Shown piece by piece: positions 34,165 to 42,331 of a stretch of 49,177 nucleotides of DNA. Every line of letters begins with the position of its first letter. The first letter of the stretch is position 1. Location of the stretch: NCBI GenBank assembly GCA_027483465.1, contig JAIXUQ010000108.1, forward strand, positions 1 through 49,177, read 5' to 3'. This DNA comes from Sphingomonadales bacterium. Lineage in GTDB: Bacteria > Pseudomonadota > Alphaproteobacteria > Sphingomonadales > Sphingomonadaceae. The position numbers and the translations under genes were made by a program. Below the pieces are notes generated by a model. The model was given only the letters and a program-made list of their open reading frames with translations, was not told the origin of the DNA and did not search any database.

Positions 34165-34370
34165 ACACTGACAAGTCATCCGAGATAGCGTGATTATGGT
34201 CAGGCTGTGCAGCGGGGGCCTGATGCCCTGCGTTGGCGAGGCTGACATTGGAGGCGAGGAGTGCGGGCGGTCAACGATGCTGGGGCACTGAACCGGGGTT
34301 GTTTGCACCGCTGAATGCTGGCATTTTGTTCGCGGTCCAAAGTCCGATCCGCCTGCGGAAAGGACCTATT

Positions 34371-34661
34371 ATGCCTGCCAAGAAATCACCCGGATTTGCC
34401 GCGTTGGCCCAGCTCCAAAGCGAGCGCGCGGCGCTTGATGCACGCGAACGCGAAGCGCGCGCTGCAGCTGCCTGTGAATTGGGAGAAGCGGTGCTAGATG
34501 CGGTCGGCGCGGCGTTTTCGCCGGCTGAGGTTGCCAGTCTGATGAAAGCTGCTGGCGAACGCGGTTACGCTGCCACAATGGCAGTATTGGGCGCTCCGTC
34601 ACCGTCTCGGCCAAGGCCGGGGAAAGGCGCTGTCAGCGATGCCAGCCATGAAGTGCAATGA
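34371..34661 (+). CDS. small helical plasmid protein (DUF6437-like)
   Basis: A 96-residue protein with a basic start (MPAKKSPGF), then a charged helical segment (ALAQLQSERAALDARERE) with coiled-coil potential and a second helix pair (AFSPAEVASLMKAAGERGYA). It resembles a small sphingomonad plasmid family I recall as DUF6437; that name is from memory and not certain. AAAGGA precedes ATG 34371. It overlaps the next gene. Function unknown. Confidence 0.6.
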   Translation: MPAKKSPGFAALAQLQSERAALDAREREARAAAACELGEAVLDAVGAAFSPAEVASLMKAAGERGYAATMAVLGAPSPSRPRPGKGAVSDASHEVQ

Positions 34662-34887
34662 AGCGCTGGCCCACGCCGACAGAGGCATCGCCTGTGTGCT
34701 GTCGGATCCGGCCGTCAGTGACTGGCTGAAGGCTGCACTTCGCGCACAGTTGCGCCGCGATCCGGTCGATGCCGTCGCCGATGCGGCGATGCTGCAGCAG
34801 CTGCTCGCAGTGCGATGCGATGCCATTCTGGCCGCTGACCAGAGGCTGGCTGAGGAGCCACAACTGCCGTTCGATCTCCTGCTCTGA
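34648..34887 (+). CDS. 79-residue plasmid hypothetical protein
   Basis: A helical protein, MKCNEALAHADRGIACVLSD then WLKAALRAQLRRDPVDAVAD, ending PQLPFDLLL. It overlaps the previous gene by about 14 bases. ATG 34639 would add three residues. I do not recognise a domain, but the smooth amphipathic pattern and codon use support coding. It is probably made with its upstream neighbour. Confidence 0.55.
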   Translation: MKCNEALAHADRGIACVLSDPAVSDWLKAALRAQLRRDPVDAVADAAMLQQLLAVRCDAILAADQRLAEEPQLPFDLLL

Positions 34888-35063
34888 CCTGTTGCACCGC
34901 CAACACTTATCTTGCGCAGGGCGGGAGGTGCGAAAGGGGTCCTGATCGCGGGAAACCGGGTCCGCCGCAGCTCGTGCAGGCGCAGCCAGTCGAGCGTGAT
35001 ACCAGTCTGGGCGCAAGGCTCTTTATTCGGCGCAGTGCCGATATGGATCCGGACTTTAGCCAT
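34888..35063 (-). pseudogene. possible gene start fragment after the DUF6927-like gene
   Basis: A leftward frame starts at ATG 35063, overlapping the previous stop by 8 bases, and reads MAKVRIHIGTAPNKEPCAQT and LDWLRLHELRRTRFPAI. After about 55 codons it runs antisense into the gene at 34648-34887 and loses protein-like character. This may be the first part of a truncated gene. Support is weak. Confidence 0.25.
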
Positions 35064-35637
35064 AACTGGGTTCCACGGTGAATGCGACGCGCGCGAGGGC
35101 TGAGGTAGGCAGCGCGTAGCGGATGGTGCCGTTCATGAAGGCGATGCCGCGGCCCGATGGCGCGCGGACAATGTCGAAGACATCCACGTCGCGGCCGTTG
35201 CTGAACCGCATGGGCGCCGCCAGACGGATGCGCATGCCGGGCTTGAGGCCGGTGACGCGGGCCCGCCGGGCATGATGTTCGCGGCAGCAGGCTCGCCAGT
35301 TCGCGGCCTGGTCGTTGAGCGGCTCGGTGAGCAGACCGAGAATGGCCAACGGGCAGCGCGTGTAGGCGGGGCCCATGGTCTCGTCCATGTCCTTGTAGCC
35401 CCACGTCCTGAACCTGCCTTCGCGGCGGATTTCGACGAGGAACATTGCGGCCCAGACCTCGAGGCGTCCGTCGCCATGGATGCGTTCAACGGCCGCGTAA
35501 TACTCGCTCATAGCAACCAGCGCGGAGCGAAGCACCCGTTGGTTATAGGCTCCATCGCAGCTGTGCGTGAGCAGCGCGTCGATTTCCTGGGAAACGCTCC
35601 GCCCGTGAGGCAGCGGTATTCCGGTCAGCCAGCCCAT
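35056..35637 (-). CDS. DUF6927-like plasmid protein
   Basis: A 193-residue protein starting MGWLTGIPLPHGRSVSQEID. The middle has VLRSALVAMSEYYAAVERIH and WGYKDMDETMGPAYTRCP, then LLTEPLNDQAANWRACCREH, and the beta-rich end has RIRLAAPMRFSNGRDVDVFD. This matches a family I know as DUF6927, common on sphingomonad plasmids and in phage-like regions; its role is unknown. It forms a leftward row with the DUF6915- and DUF6878-like genes. Confidence 0.7.
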   Translation of the reverse strand: MGWLTGIPLPHGRSVSQEIDALLTHSCDGAYNQRVLRSALVAMSEYYAAVERIHGDGRLEVWAAMFLVEIRREGRFRTWGYKDMDETMGPAYTRCPLAILGLLTEPLNDQAANWRACCREHHARRARVTGLKPGMRIRLAAPMRFSNGRDVDVFDIVRAPSGRGIAFMNGTIRYALPTSALARVAFTVEPSYG

Positions 35638-35736
35638 GGCGGCCTCCTGTGGTTGTGGGAAGTGAAGAAACGCGCGGCAGGCGCGGACAGAAGGGATTCG
35701 CCGCGCTGTGCAGCAGCGCGGCCACCGCTACCTAAC

Positions 35737-36102
35737 TCAGGCGTCGTGTGGCGTGATGTGATCGAGGCGCTGTTCGAGGCGGGTGCCAACCATCATCCAG
35801 CGTTGCGGGGTGATGGTGCGCGCCCAGTCGGAAAAGCTCGGGATATGGCCAAGGTCTTCGCGGACATGATCCTCGCCGATCAGCCGCACCGGCACTGCCC
35901 GTCCATCGCTGTTGGTGATTACCGTGCCGAAGATCGCTTCGGCCATGAAAATGCCTTCGGCATGATGGCGCAGCGCCCGGTGCCGAAAGTCGGCATGATG
36001 TGCCTTGGACTGGTCGAACCAGTCGTGGATCGGCTGATAATCCTCTGGCCTGCCGCCATAGCGGCGCACACTGGCCAGCGCGTGATGGTAACAGTGCGCC
36101 AC
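35737..36102 (-). CDS. DUF6915-like plasmid protein
   Basis: A 121-residue protein: HHALASVRRYGGRPEDYQPI, WFDQSKAHHADFRHRALRHH, EGIFMAEAIFGTVITNSDGR and VPVRLIGEDHVREDLGHIP. The pattern fits the family I know as DUF6915. The many histidines (HHA, ADFRHRALRHHAEG) suggest a possible metal site, but no activity is known. It starts 3 bases after the stop of the DUF6878-like gene, so the two form an operon. Confidence 0.75.
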   Translation of the reverse strand: MAHCYHHALASVRRYGGRPEDYQPIHDWFDQSKAHHADFRHRALRHHAEGIFMAEAIFGTVITNSDGRAVPVRLIGEDHVREDLGHIPSFSDWARTITPQRWMMVGTRLEQRLDHITPHDA

Positions 36103-36105
36103 GGC

Positions 36106-36624
36106 TCAGAACTCGTCGTAGTCGTAGTGGATCGATTTGGTGCCGTGCTCCAGTTCGATCCGGTCTTCGGCGACCAGGAATCTGACGATGCCGCTGGCAC
36201 CGTCGTTGTTTTCCCAGCCGGCATAACGGCTTTCGATGACATCGAAGGCGAATGCCTCGATGCCGTCGGCGAGACTTTGCTCGCGCTCGGTCACATGCTC
36301 GCCGTTCCAGTTGCAGGTCTGGAGCGAGATTTGCGTGTCGTGCAGGTCGATCGGATCATTGTCGCTATTGCGGCAGCTCATGCCTTCGACGCCGCCACTG
36401 TCGCCTTCGCCACAATAATCGACCTCCACCACAGCGATGCAGGCAGCAGAGAGGATCGGTAGCAGCCGCGCTTTGTTGACCGCGATGCAGGCGTTCAGCG
36501 TGCGCGACTGCTGCGCCATTTCGGCGAAGATGCGGTCGATGCTGACGGCGGGGACCACCGGAGGCGGGGTTATGTCGCCGGGCGCAGAATGGGGTGCGTT
36601 CTTATCATGGGCGGGGTCGGACAT
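36106..36624 (-). CDS. DUF6878-like plasmid protein
   Basis: A 172-residue protein with a Pro-rich N-terminus, a helical region (AEMAQQSRTLNACIAVNKAR), CIAVVEVDYCGEGDSGGVEG and the family core LADGIEAFAFDVIESRYAGW followed by ENNDGASGIVRF. This matches the family I know as DUF6878. ATG 36624 has GGAGA 7 bases upstream; the frame is open ten codons further. Function unknown. The 237 bases upstream (36625-36861) hold no gene I can support and are probably its promoter. Confidence 0.72.
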   Translation of the reverse strand: MSDPAHDKNAPHSAPGDITPPPVVPAVSIDRIFAEMAQQSRTLNACIAVNKARLLPILSAACIAVVEVDYCGEGDSGGVEGMSCRNSDNDPIDLHDTQISLQTCNWNGEHVTEREQSLADGIEAFAFDVIESRYAGWENNDGASGIVRFLVAEDRIELEHGTKSIHYDYDEF

Positions 36625-36861
36625 CGCTATTCTCCAGCGAGCTTGATTGCTCACCCAGTCACCGTCCCCTCCTCTCTCGATATCCCTGTCGCACGGTTGA
36701 TTGGCGGCATACTCGTTGAACGGCCCTACGCCATCGGCCGGTTCGATCGAAGCAGTTTCGCGCTGCAGACAATGATCGGCGAACGGTTTGCGACTGTTCC
36801 CACCTTACTGGACGGGCAAGCCGGTGAGTTTCGGCGGTTTGCGCTCCATTGCCGTATCCTT

Positions 36862-37179
36862 TCAGAAGCTGAATGCACCCTGGACGCTGCCAGACGCCCG
36901 AGCTGATGCTGCGTTGCGCGTGGCGGTCGTGAGTTGGGCAGTGCCGCAGCAGCCAAGCGGGCAAGGGCCGTAGGCGCCGGCGGCGTCGGCGGCGAGGTCG
37001 CGCGCAGCATGTGCGGTCACAAACGGGCCGCTGTGGCCAGAGGGCCGCTTGCAACGCACGCCGGCGGGGGCGTGACAGTCCGGGCATGGCACGTCGAGGA
37101 TCGGGTCACGCGGCCATTCGCGGTCGCAATCCGGCCTGGCGCAGACACATGGTCCCACGTGGATGGCGAGCGCGTTCAT
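36862..37179 (-). CDS. small zinc-finger-like plasmid protein
   Basis: A 105-residue protein with several cysteine groups: C11, C13 and C18, then C32-x2-C35-x7-C43 with later histidines (PCPDCHAPAGVRCKRPSGHS), then C73, C77 and C78. The middle resembles the short zinc-finger motif seen in phage and plasmid proteins (CP.C.AP.G..C..PSG). A nucleic-acid-binding role is likely but not proven. Its ATG overlaps the stop of the upstream gene (ATGA). Confidence 0.6.
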   Translation of the reverse strand: MNALAIHVGPCVCARPDCDREWPRDPILDVPCPDCHAPAGVRCKRPSGHSGPFVTAHAARDLAADAAGAYGPCPLGCCGTAQLTTATRNAASARASGSVQGAFSF

Positions 37180-37856
37180 GCCGCCACCGGTGCAGGAGCG
37201 CGACGCTCCGCATGCCAGCGTAGACCCCGTGGCAGCCTGGCACGGGCGACTATGTCGATGCGGAACCAGTCAGCAGCAAAGCCGCAGACGTCGTCGAACC
37301 GGATGCCTGGCGCGGGACCGGCCTGGCCGCCGCGCATGGCGATTGTCAGGCTGCCATCGAACGTGACGCTGTGTCCGGAGCCCCAGAGATAATCGATGAT
37401 GCCGATCTGGAAGCGGCCACGAATGGTGAGCGCGATGCAGGGCGCTGCGGGCAGACAAATGTCACCGTGCACCTTGCCGGCGATGGCGAAATGACCGCCA
37501 TAGCTTGCGTTGTCGAAGATCTCGATCAGTTGCGCATCGCTCAGCAACTGAGGCTGGCTCTCGTCGGCCTTGACCTGCAGGCTGCGCCATGCGGGCGCGA
37601 GCTCGTGGCGATGCCGCCAGGGGCCGGCATTGTGGGGATCGGGCCGGCGGTCGGTCGGCCGGATATGGCCGCGGTCTTCGATCAGATCGAGGAAGTGGCC
37701 CTTTGAGACATTGAGGAATGACAGCGTGCGGGCCAGTGCCGCGTTGGGAAGGACGTGGGCGAGGCCGAACGCCGGAGCGCTGGCTTCGAGCCGGTCGTCC
37801 TCAATGGTCTGGTGCTGCGGTAGGCAAGGCAGGATGGCGATTTCATAGGGCGGCAT
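37176..37856 (-). CDS. 226-residue plasmid hypothetical protein
   Basis: Starts MPPYEIAILPCLPQHQTIED, with a middle FLNVSKGHFLDLIEDRGHIR and a beta-rich second half (GHFAIAGKVHGDICLPAAPC, IALTIRGRFQIGIIDYLWGS). I do not recognise a domain. A GGAG site lies 7 bases before ATG 37856, and the stop overlaps the start of the zinc-finger-like gene, so it is a translated operon head. It lies downstream of parDE on the same strand. Confidence 0.6.
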   Translation of the reverse strand: MPPYEIAILPCLPQHQTIEDDRLEASAPAFGLAHVLPNAALARTLSFLNVSKGHFLDLIEDRGHIRPTDRRPDPHNAGPWRHRHELAPAWRSLQVKADESQPQLLSDAQLIEIFDNASYGGHFAIAGKVHGDICLPAAPCIALTIRGRFQIGIIDYLWGSGHSVTFDGSLTIAMRGGQAGPAPGIRFDDVCGFAADWFRIDIVARARLPRGLRWHAERRAPAPVAA

Positions 37857-37997
37857 GGCGGGTCTCCTCGCACTAGCCGGATGATCCGGCCTGCTGCCTG
37901 CCTGTTCCCTCCCCTCCGTTTCAGTCAGACACGCGAAAAGCCGCCTGTCAGCTGTGGCCGGGCAGCTTGGGTGAAGCCGTTGCGCGTGTGCTTAGAT

Positions 37998-38297
37998 TTA
38001 GGAGCGCGGAAACAGGATCGCTTCGTAATCCTGCGCGCCGTTCAGGATATGGACGACTACCACCCGGTCCGCTTCCACTGCATAAAAAATGAGGTAGTTG
38101 CCATGGACACGGCGACGCAGACCATATGTTTCGTAGCGTGGCACCAGCGGAAAGCGTTCAGGAAAATCAGCGAGGCCAAGACAGTCATCACGCAATTCGT
38201 CGACGAAACTTGCGGCACGCAGCGGGTTGTCGCGTGCGATATAGTCACCGATGGCTTCGAGATCGCGCACTGCCTCGTGCGTGAGGACGACGATCAT
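37998..38297 (-). CDS. parE: ParE/RelE-family toxin
   Basis: A 99-residue toxin of the RelE/ParE fold: VVLTHEAVRDLEAIGDYIAR (first strand and helices), LRDDCLGLADFPERFPLVP, and the C-terminal RRRVHGNYLIFYAVEADRVV strands ending HILNGAQDYEAIL. The GNYLIFY and R-rich pattern is of the ParE branch (gyrase poison) rather than an mRNA-cutting RelE. It starts 7 bases after parD and is translated with it. Plasmid maintenance is the likely role. Confidence 0.85.
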   Translation of the reverse strand: MIVVLTHEAVRDLEAIGDYIARDNPLRAASFVDELRDDCLGLADFPERFPLVPRYETYGLRRRVHGNYLIFYAVEADRVVVVHILNGAQDYEAILFPRS

Positions 38298-38304
38298 TCG
38301 ACGA

Positions 38305-38562
38305 TCAATCAGGAGTGCGGGCCATCGCGCGGTACCTGGCGCTCAACCTGTCGAACACCTCGGCTGCTGGCTTGATACGACCGGCTTCCATGTCAGCCAT
38401 GCCCCGCGCGATCGATGCGTCAAGTGCCGCAAGGCGCGTCTCGCGCTCCTCGATCAAGCGCACGCCTTCGCGCAGAATCTCGCTCTTGGAATTGTAGCGA
38501 CCGCTTGCCACCAGTTGCGAAACATACGCCTCGAGCCGCTCGCCAAGGTCAGCGCTGATCAT
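38305..38562 (-). CDS. parD: ParD-family antitoxin
   Basis: An 85-residue antitoxin with a ribbon-helix-helix domain (ISADLGERLEAYVSQLVASG, then RYNSKSEILREGVRLIEERE) and a C-terminal toxin-binding tail (GRIKPAAEVFDRLSARYRAM). GAGGAG lies about 8 bases before ATG 38562. It should neutralise ParE and repress the operon; no clear operator palindrome is visible upstream. Confidence 0.87.
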   Translation of the reverse strand: MISADLGERLEAYVSQLVASGRYNSKSEILREGVRLIEERETRLAALDASIARGMADMEAGRIKPAAEVFDRLSARYRAMARTPD

Positions 38563-38646
38563 TTGGCATCTCCTCGTGGGCAATTGTACCGGCTTATCAG
38601 CTATTATCAAGATTGGCCGGGCTAATGCAGGCTGCGCAGCATCAAA

Positions 38647-38675
38647 CGAGCCCCGACGCTTGGCGTCGGGGCTCG
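38647..38675 (-). terminator. rho-independent-type terminator after ssb
   Basis: A perfect 13-bp stem (CGAGCCCCGACGC / GCGTCGGGGCTCG) with a 3-base loop lies 8 bases after the ssb stop. Read on the minus strand it is followed by TTTGAT, a short T-run. It should end ssb transcription before parD. Confidence 0.75.
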
Positions 38676-38683
38676 CAGGTAGC

Positions 38684-39064
38684 TCAGAACGGGACCTCGT
38701 CATCTTCCGGAGAGGCGCTGCCGCCGGCTGTACTGGCGGGTGCCTTGCTGAGGAATTCGACCTCGCTGGCGTAGATGTCGACACCGTAGCGGGTCTGGCC
38801 GGTCTGGTCGGTCCACTTGCTGTAGTGCAGCCGGCCCTGCACCGAGACCTTCATGCCCTTCTTGACGTACTGGGCGACCGTCTTGCCCAGGCCGTTGAAG
38901 GCAGTGATCCGATGCCATTCGGTCTGCTCGACAAGGTCGCCGGCGTCGTTGCGGTAGCGACGCGAGGTGGCGACCGAGAAATTGGTGATGCTCGTGCCGC
39001 TCTGGCTGGTGCGGCTTTCGGGGTCGACGCCGACGTTGCCGACGAGGATGACGATGTTGGTCAT
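38684..39064 (-). CDS. ssb: single-stranded DNA-binding protein
   Basis: A 126-residue SSB with an OB fold: MTNIVILVGNVGVDPESRTS, TSITNFSVATSRRY, WHRITAFNGLGKTVAQYVKK and KVSVQGRLHYSKW. The tail is short and acidic, ending DDEVPF, the tip that recruits other replication proteins. Plasmid SSBs protect the single strand that enters a recipient. GGAG lies 7 bases before ATG 39064. It is divergent from the traW remnant. Confidence 0.95.
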   Translation of the reverse strand: MTNIVILVGNVGVDPESRTSQSGTSITNFSVATSRRYRNDAGDLVEQTEWHRITAFNGLGKTVAQYVKKGMKVSVQGRLHYSKWTDQTGQTRYGVDIYASEVEFLSKAPASTAGGSASPEDDEVPF

Positions 39065-39085
39065 GGGACTGCTCCTGCTGCGATG

Positions 39086-39104
39086 CGCCGGGACCATCCC
39101 GGCG
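39086..39104. promoter_or_regulatory. hairpin upstream of ssb
   Basis: A perfect 8-bp inverted repeat (CGCCGGGA / TCCCGGCG) with a 3-base gap lies 22 bases upstream of the ssb start. It could be an operator for ssb or a structure in its leader. The surrounding 39065-39258 is very GC-rich with further short inverted repeats and holds no other gene. Confidence 0.4.
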
Positions 39105-39258
39105 ACGGCTGACGATTGGAGACCCGTCCGCGCTGCCGGACACCAAGCGGAACGCGAGGGGAACCCCGGCGGCAGGGGTGGTGCGGGCCGCCTGTCCCCC
39201 GGCTTGCCGGAGAGGACAGGCAACACGGCCCTGCCAAAGGGGTTGTCGGGCAGTGCGG

Positions 39259-39579
39259 ATGATTGCCGCCAAGGGCCAGAAGATCAACCCGCTCGACCAT
39301 GTGCCGCTGCGCCAGAGCCTGGTGTTCCTCGATGGTGACGATCCGGCCCAGGTGGCTTGGGCGCTGCGCTCGACCACCCAGCTCAATGCCAAGCTGATCC
39401 TGACCAACGGCTCGCCGTTCGAGCGCATGAAATCAGCGCAGCGGCGGTTCTTCTTCGATCAGGAAGGCAAGCTGACCGCCAAGTTCGGCATCCGGGCAGT
39501 ACCTGCCGTGGTCGAGGCTGATGGCCGGGTCCTCAAGGTCAGCGAGGTGCCTGGCCGTTCATCTCTCGCGTCTGTGTGA
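39259..39579 (+). pseudogene. traW: traW, C-terminal remnant
   Basis: The frame encodes only the C-terminal half of TraW (106 residues against about 210), with GQKINPLDHVPLRQSLVFLD, DDPAQVAWAL, NAKLILTNGSPFERM and RRFFFDQEGKLTAKFGIRAV. TraW is a periplasmic F-pilus assembly protein that needs an N-terminal signal peptide, which is missing. Upstream codons in this frame (from 39178) do not resemble TraW. ssb lies divergently at the break. The frame is intact and ATG 39259 could start a product, but it would lack export. The tail after LKVSEV is also unlike the family. Confidence 0.75.
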
Positions 39580-39580
39580 C

Positions 39581-39907
39581 ATGCCCGTCGCTGAGACCGA
39601 CACCGCGCCTGTCCTCGCAGCGCTGCTCCATGACGAGCAGTTTCGCGCTGAACAAAACGAAGACGGCCAGGCTGTCTATCTGCCGACCCCTGCCGGCCGG
39701 CAGCGCATTCTCGATGCCTTCACCAGCTTCGTGCGCGTCGCTGACCTCGGCCACGGCGCGCTCGAACTGTCATTGGTCGCCAGCTTGGCCACCCGCCGCA
39801 TCGAGGAGGCTGCGCCGCGCAAGCCCCGATCGCGCCAGCGACGCGCCCGCAAACCCGCCAATGAGGAGGACAAGGACGATGACGACCTCTCACCGACGCT
39901 GCACTGA
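39581..39907 (+). CDS. 108-residue hypothetical protein in the tra cluster
   Basis: A helical protein (PVLAALLHDEQFRAEQNEDG, RQRILDAFTSFVRVADLGHG, LELSLVASLATRRIEEA) with a basic then acidic tail (KPRSRQRRARK, NEEDKDDDD). It begins one base after the traW remnant stop and overlaps traF by 29 bases. I do not recognise it; traU, trbC and traN would normally lie here. It may be a local accessory gene of sphingomonad F-like clusters. Confidence 0.5.
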   Translation: MPVAETDTAPVLAALLHDEQFRAEQNEDGQAVYLPTPAGRQRILDAFTSFVRVADLGHGALELSLVASLATRRIEEAAPRKPRSRQRRARKPANEEDKDDDDLSPTLH

Positions 39908-40730
39908 CCCCTCCGCCGCTTTCGCTTCCGCGTGTCTGGCTCTCGTGCTTCTGGGCGCCACCGCGGCAGCCGCCAGCCCGCAGGCGCTGATAGACGACCC
40001 GTCGCGGCCCGATGCCTTCTATTGCGAACAGCGCAAGCTTGGCACCTGGTTCTACTGCTCGCGGCCCAGGCCGAAGGATGATGCAAAGCCCCCCATACCC
40101 TCCGCTTCGCCGGCGCCGGCCGAGACTGCCACCCAGCGCATGGAGAAGATCACCGCCCAACTGCGCGAGCTGAAAGCCCGCGCTATCCTCGAGCCGTCGC
40201 CCGAAAACATCACCGCCTATATCCGCTTTCAGCGCGAACAGCTCGACCGCTCGTCGCTGTTCTCCGATGTCTGGCAGCGGGCGGTCTGGCAGGACCCGGA
40301 CCTCGACTATACCCAGCTGCGCCCGATCTCGACGCTGGGCAAGCGCCAGTGGCTCGACCAGCGAAAGCTCGACCGCGATGCGGTACTGAACAGCCTGAAG
40401 GATCGCTACGGGCTGTTCTATTTCTTTGCGCAGGGCTGCGCACCGTGCGGGATCATGAGCCCGATCCTGAAGTCGGTCGCTGACAGTCACCGTATCCCGG
40501 TGATGGCGGTATCGACCGATGGCGGGCCGTCGGATGTGTTCCCACGATATGTCGTCGACTCTGGCCAGCGTGAGCGGATGGGCCTCGACAGCAAGGTGAC
40601 GCCGGCGATCGTGCTGTTCGACAGCCGCACCCGCCGCGCCATCCCGATCGGCTACGGCGTTCTGGCCGCCGACGAGCTGATGGACCGCATCTTCACCCTT
40701 GTCGCAATGGAGGCTGGCCGTGACTATTGA
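39879..40730 (+). CDS. traF: TraF, thioredoxin-like pilus assembly protein
   Basis: A 283-residue periplasmic protein: signal peptide (SACLALVLLGATAAAA|S), FYCEQRKLGTWFYCSRP near the N-terminus, and a thioredoxin-like domain with Cys187-Ala-Pro-Cys190 (FFAQGCAPCGIMSPILKSV) and the cis-proline SKVTPAIVLFD. F-type TraF helps assemble the pilus, and many homologues outside F keep the redox pair seen here. AGGAGG lies about 9 bases before ATG 39879. It overlaps traH by 11 bases. Confidence 0.9.
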   Translation: MTTSHRRCTDPSAAFASACLALVLLGATAAAASPQALIDDPSRPDAFYCEQRKLGTWFYCSRPRPKDDAKPPIPSASPAPAETATQRMEKITAQLRELKARAILEPSPENITAYIRFQREQLDRSSLFSDVWQRAVWQDPDLDYTQLRPISTLGKRQWLDQRKLDRDAVLNSLKDRYGLFYFFAQGCAPCGIMSPILKSVADSHRIPVMAVSTDGGPSDVFPRYVVDSGQRERMGLDSKVTPAIVLFDSRTRRAIPIGYGVLAADELMDRIFTLVAMEAGRDY

Positions 40731-42315
40731 TCCCAACACCAACTCTCCCGCGCCTGACTCCCCCGGCATCTGCTGTCAGTGCCGCGAGACGCCTGTCGCG
40801 CCACCACCTCCCCCATCCGCGTCTCCCCGCAAAGGATGGCAAGCGAAGTTGCGCAGTGGAGCGGCGCGGATAAGCGGGGTCGCGGCGCTGGTGGCAGCGC
40901 TCAATCTGGCGGTACTGCCGCTGGCCGAGCAGCCGGCGCACGCCAGTGTCGAAAGCGCGATGAACAGCTATTTCGACGAGATGGGTGCGGCGGCCAATGT
41001 GACCGGGCCGACCGCCTATAATGGCCAGCGCTCGGGCTATTACAGTCTTGGCAATGTCTGGACGCGCTTTCCGCAGCGGCAGACGAATCTCCTCAATCTG
41101 CAGCTGCCTCGTGCCCGCGCTGGCTGTGGCGGCATCGATCTGTTCGCCGGCAGCTTCTCGTTCATCAATGCCAGCGAAATCGTGGCGCTATTGAAGGCGG
41201 TGGCCAACAACGCGGTCGGGTTCGCGTTCAAGCTGGCCATCGACACGGTCTGCCCCGAGTGCGGCAAGATCATGGAAGAGATGCGTCAGGCTGCCCAGCT
41301 GATGAACGGTGTCAACATCAACAGCTGCGAGACTGCGCAGGCGCTGGTCGGCGGCATGTGGCCCAAGTCCGATATGGCCGATCGCTCGATCTGCGAGGCG
41401 ATCGGCAATTCGTCGGGCATCTTCTCGGACTGGGCAGCCGCCAAGCATGGTTGCGGCAACCGCGGCCAGCGTCAGTCGACGCTGGAAAGCGCCGCCGGCG
41501 ACGCCGAGTGGCAGGACGTCAACCCCGGCGTGCCAAGGAACTATACCTGGACCATCCTCAGGAAGAGCCCGTTCTTCGCGCCCGGCGGCAACTTCGATCA
41601 GGAACTCGCCGAATATGTCATGACGCTGGTTGGCACGCTGATCTATGTGCCCGCCGGCGACGACAGTCCGGGCACGTTCAACCCGATCAAGGGTGACACC
41701 AGTTCCACCCTGGTGACCGCATTGCTCGACGGTACTAGCGGCGGCACGCCGGTCGAGATCTGGCAGTGCGATACCCAGGATCAGTGCATGAACCCGACCC
41801 GGCGGGCGCTGACCGTTTCGGCCAGCGCGGCGCTGCGCACGCGCGTTGCGGCGATGCTCGACAATATGGTCGATGCGATCGTCAACGACACCGCGCTGCA
41901 GCCACAGGAGCTGGCGCTGCTGCAAGTGGCAACGCTGCCACTCTACAAGATCCTCACCGTCAATGCGGCCTACAGCCGGGCGCTGACCAACGACAATCGC
42001 GCCGTGCTGGCTGAACTCGCATCGGTCGATCTGCTGTTCGCCATTCTCGACCAGCTGACCGGCGAGGTCGGCAAGGCCAAGGGCGGGTTCATTGCTGCCG
42101 ATCAGGACCGTATCAATACCTGGCAGCAGGGATTGTCTGATGCCCGCGCCGCGTTGATGGAGCGGCAGCAGACCAGCCAGGTGCGGGTCAGCGGCATAAT
42201 GCAGATCGTCCAGCAGACGGCTTTCCTCGAGTCCGCCCTGCAAAGCTCGATGTCCCCGGGAATGATGGCCAGCTACGACTGGAGCCGCGCCATCCAGACC
42301 CGGGCCATCAACTGA
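40720..42315 (+). CDS. traH: TraH, F-type pilus assembly protein
   Basis: A 531-residue protein with a Pro-rich N-terminus, a hydrophobic export segment (about 47-70, VAALVAALNLAVLPLAEQPA) and the TraH core: MNSYFDEMGAAANVTGPTAY, GCGGIDLFAGSFSFINASE, CPECGKIMEEMRQAAQLMNG and a coiled-coil C-terminus. TraH belongs to the F pilus assembly group with TraF. GTG 40720 is chosen because GGAGG lies 6 bases before it, inside traF; the TTG at 40699 is less likely. Confidence 0.9.
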   Translation: MTIDPNTNSPAPDSPGICCQCRETPVAPPPPPSASPRKGWQAKLRSGAARISGVAALVAALNLAVLPLAEQPAHASVESAMNSYFDEMGAAANVTGPTAYNGQRSGYYSLGNVWTRFPQRQTNLLNLQLPRARAGCGGIDLFAGSFSFINASEIVALLKAVANNAVGFAFKLAIDTVCPECGKIMEEMRQAAQLMNGVNINSCETAQALVGGMWPKSDMADRSICEAIGNSSGIFSDWAAAKHGCGNRGQRQSTLESAAGDAEWQDVNPGVPRNYTWTILRKSPFFAPGGNFDQELAEYVMTLVGTLIYVPAGDDSPGTFNPIKGDTSSTLVTALLDGTSGGTPVEIWQCDTQDQCMNPTRRALTVSASAALRTRVAAMLDNMVDAIVNDTALQPQELALLQVATLPLYKILTVNAAYSRALTNDNRAVLAELASVDLLFAILDQLTGEVGKAKGGFIAADQDRINTWQQGLSDARAALMERQQTSQVRVSGIMQIVQQTAFLESALQSSMSPGMMASYDWSRAIQTRAIN

Positions 42316-42331
42316 CGGGGAGCGGGACGCC

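Noticed and set aside
36589-36906. A 105-codon plus-strand frame upstream of the DUF6878-like gene
   Set aside because: No ribosome site or domain, it overlaps the opposite gene at both ends, and its composition is not convincing.
40262-40283. The 15-base match of the nested inverted-repeat arm inside traF as a functional site
   Set aside because: It lies within conserved coding sequence as a single copy with no symmetry; I noted it but regard it as probably coincidental.
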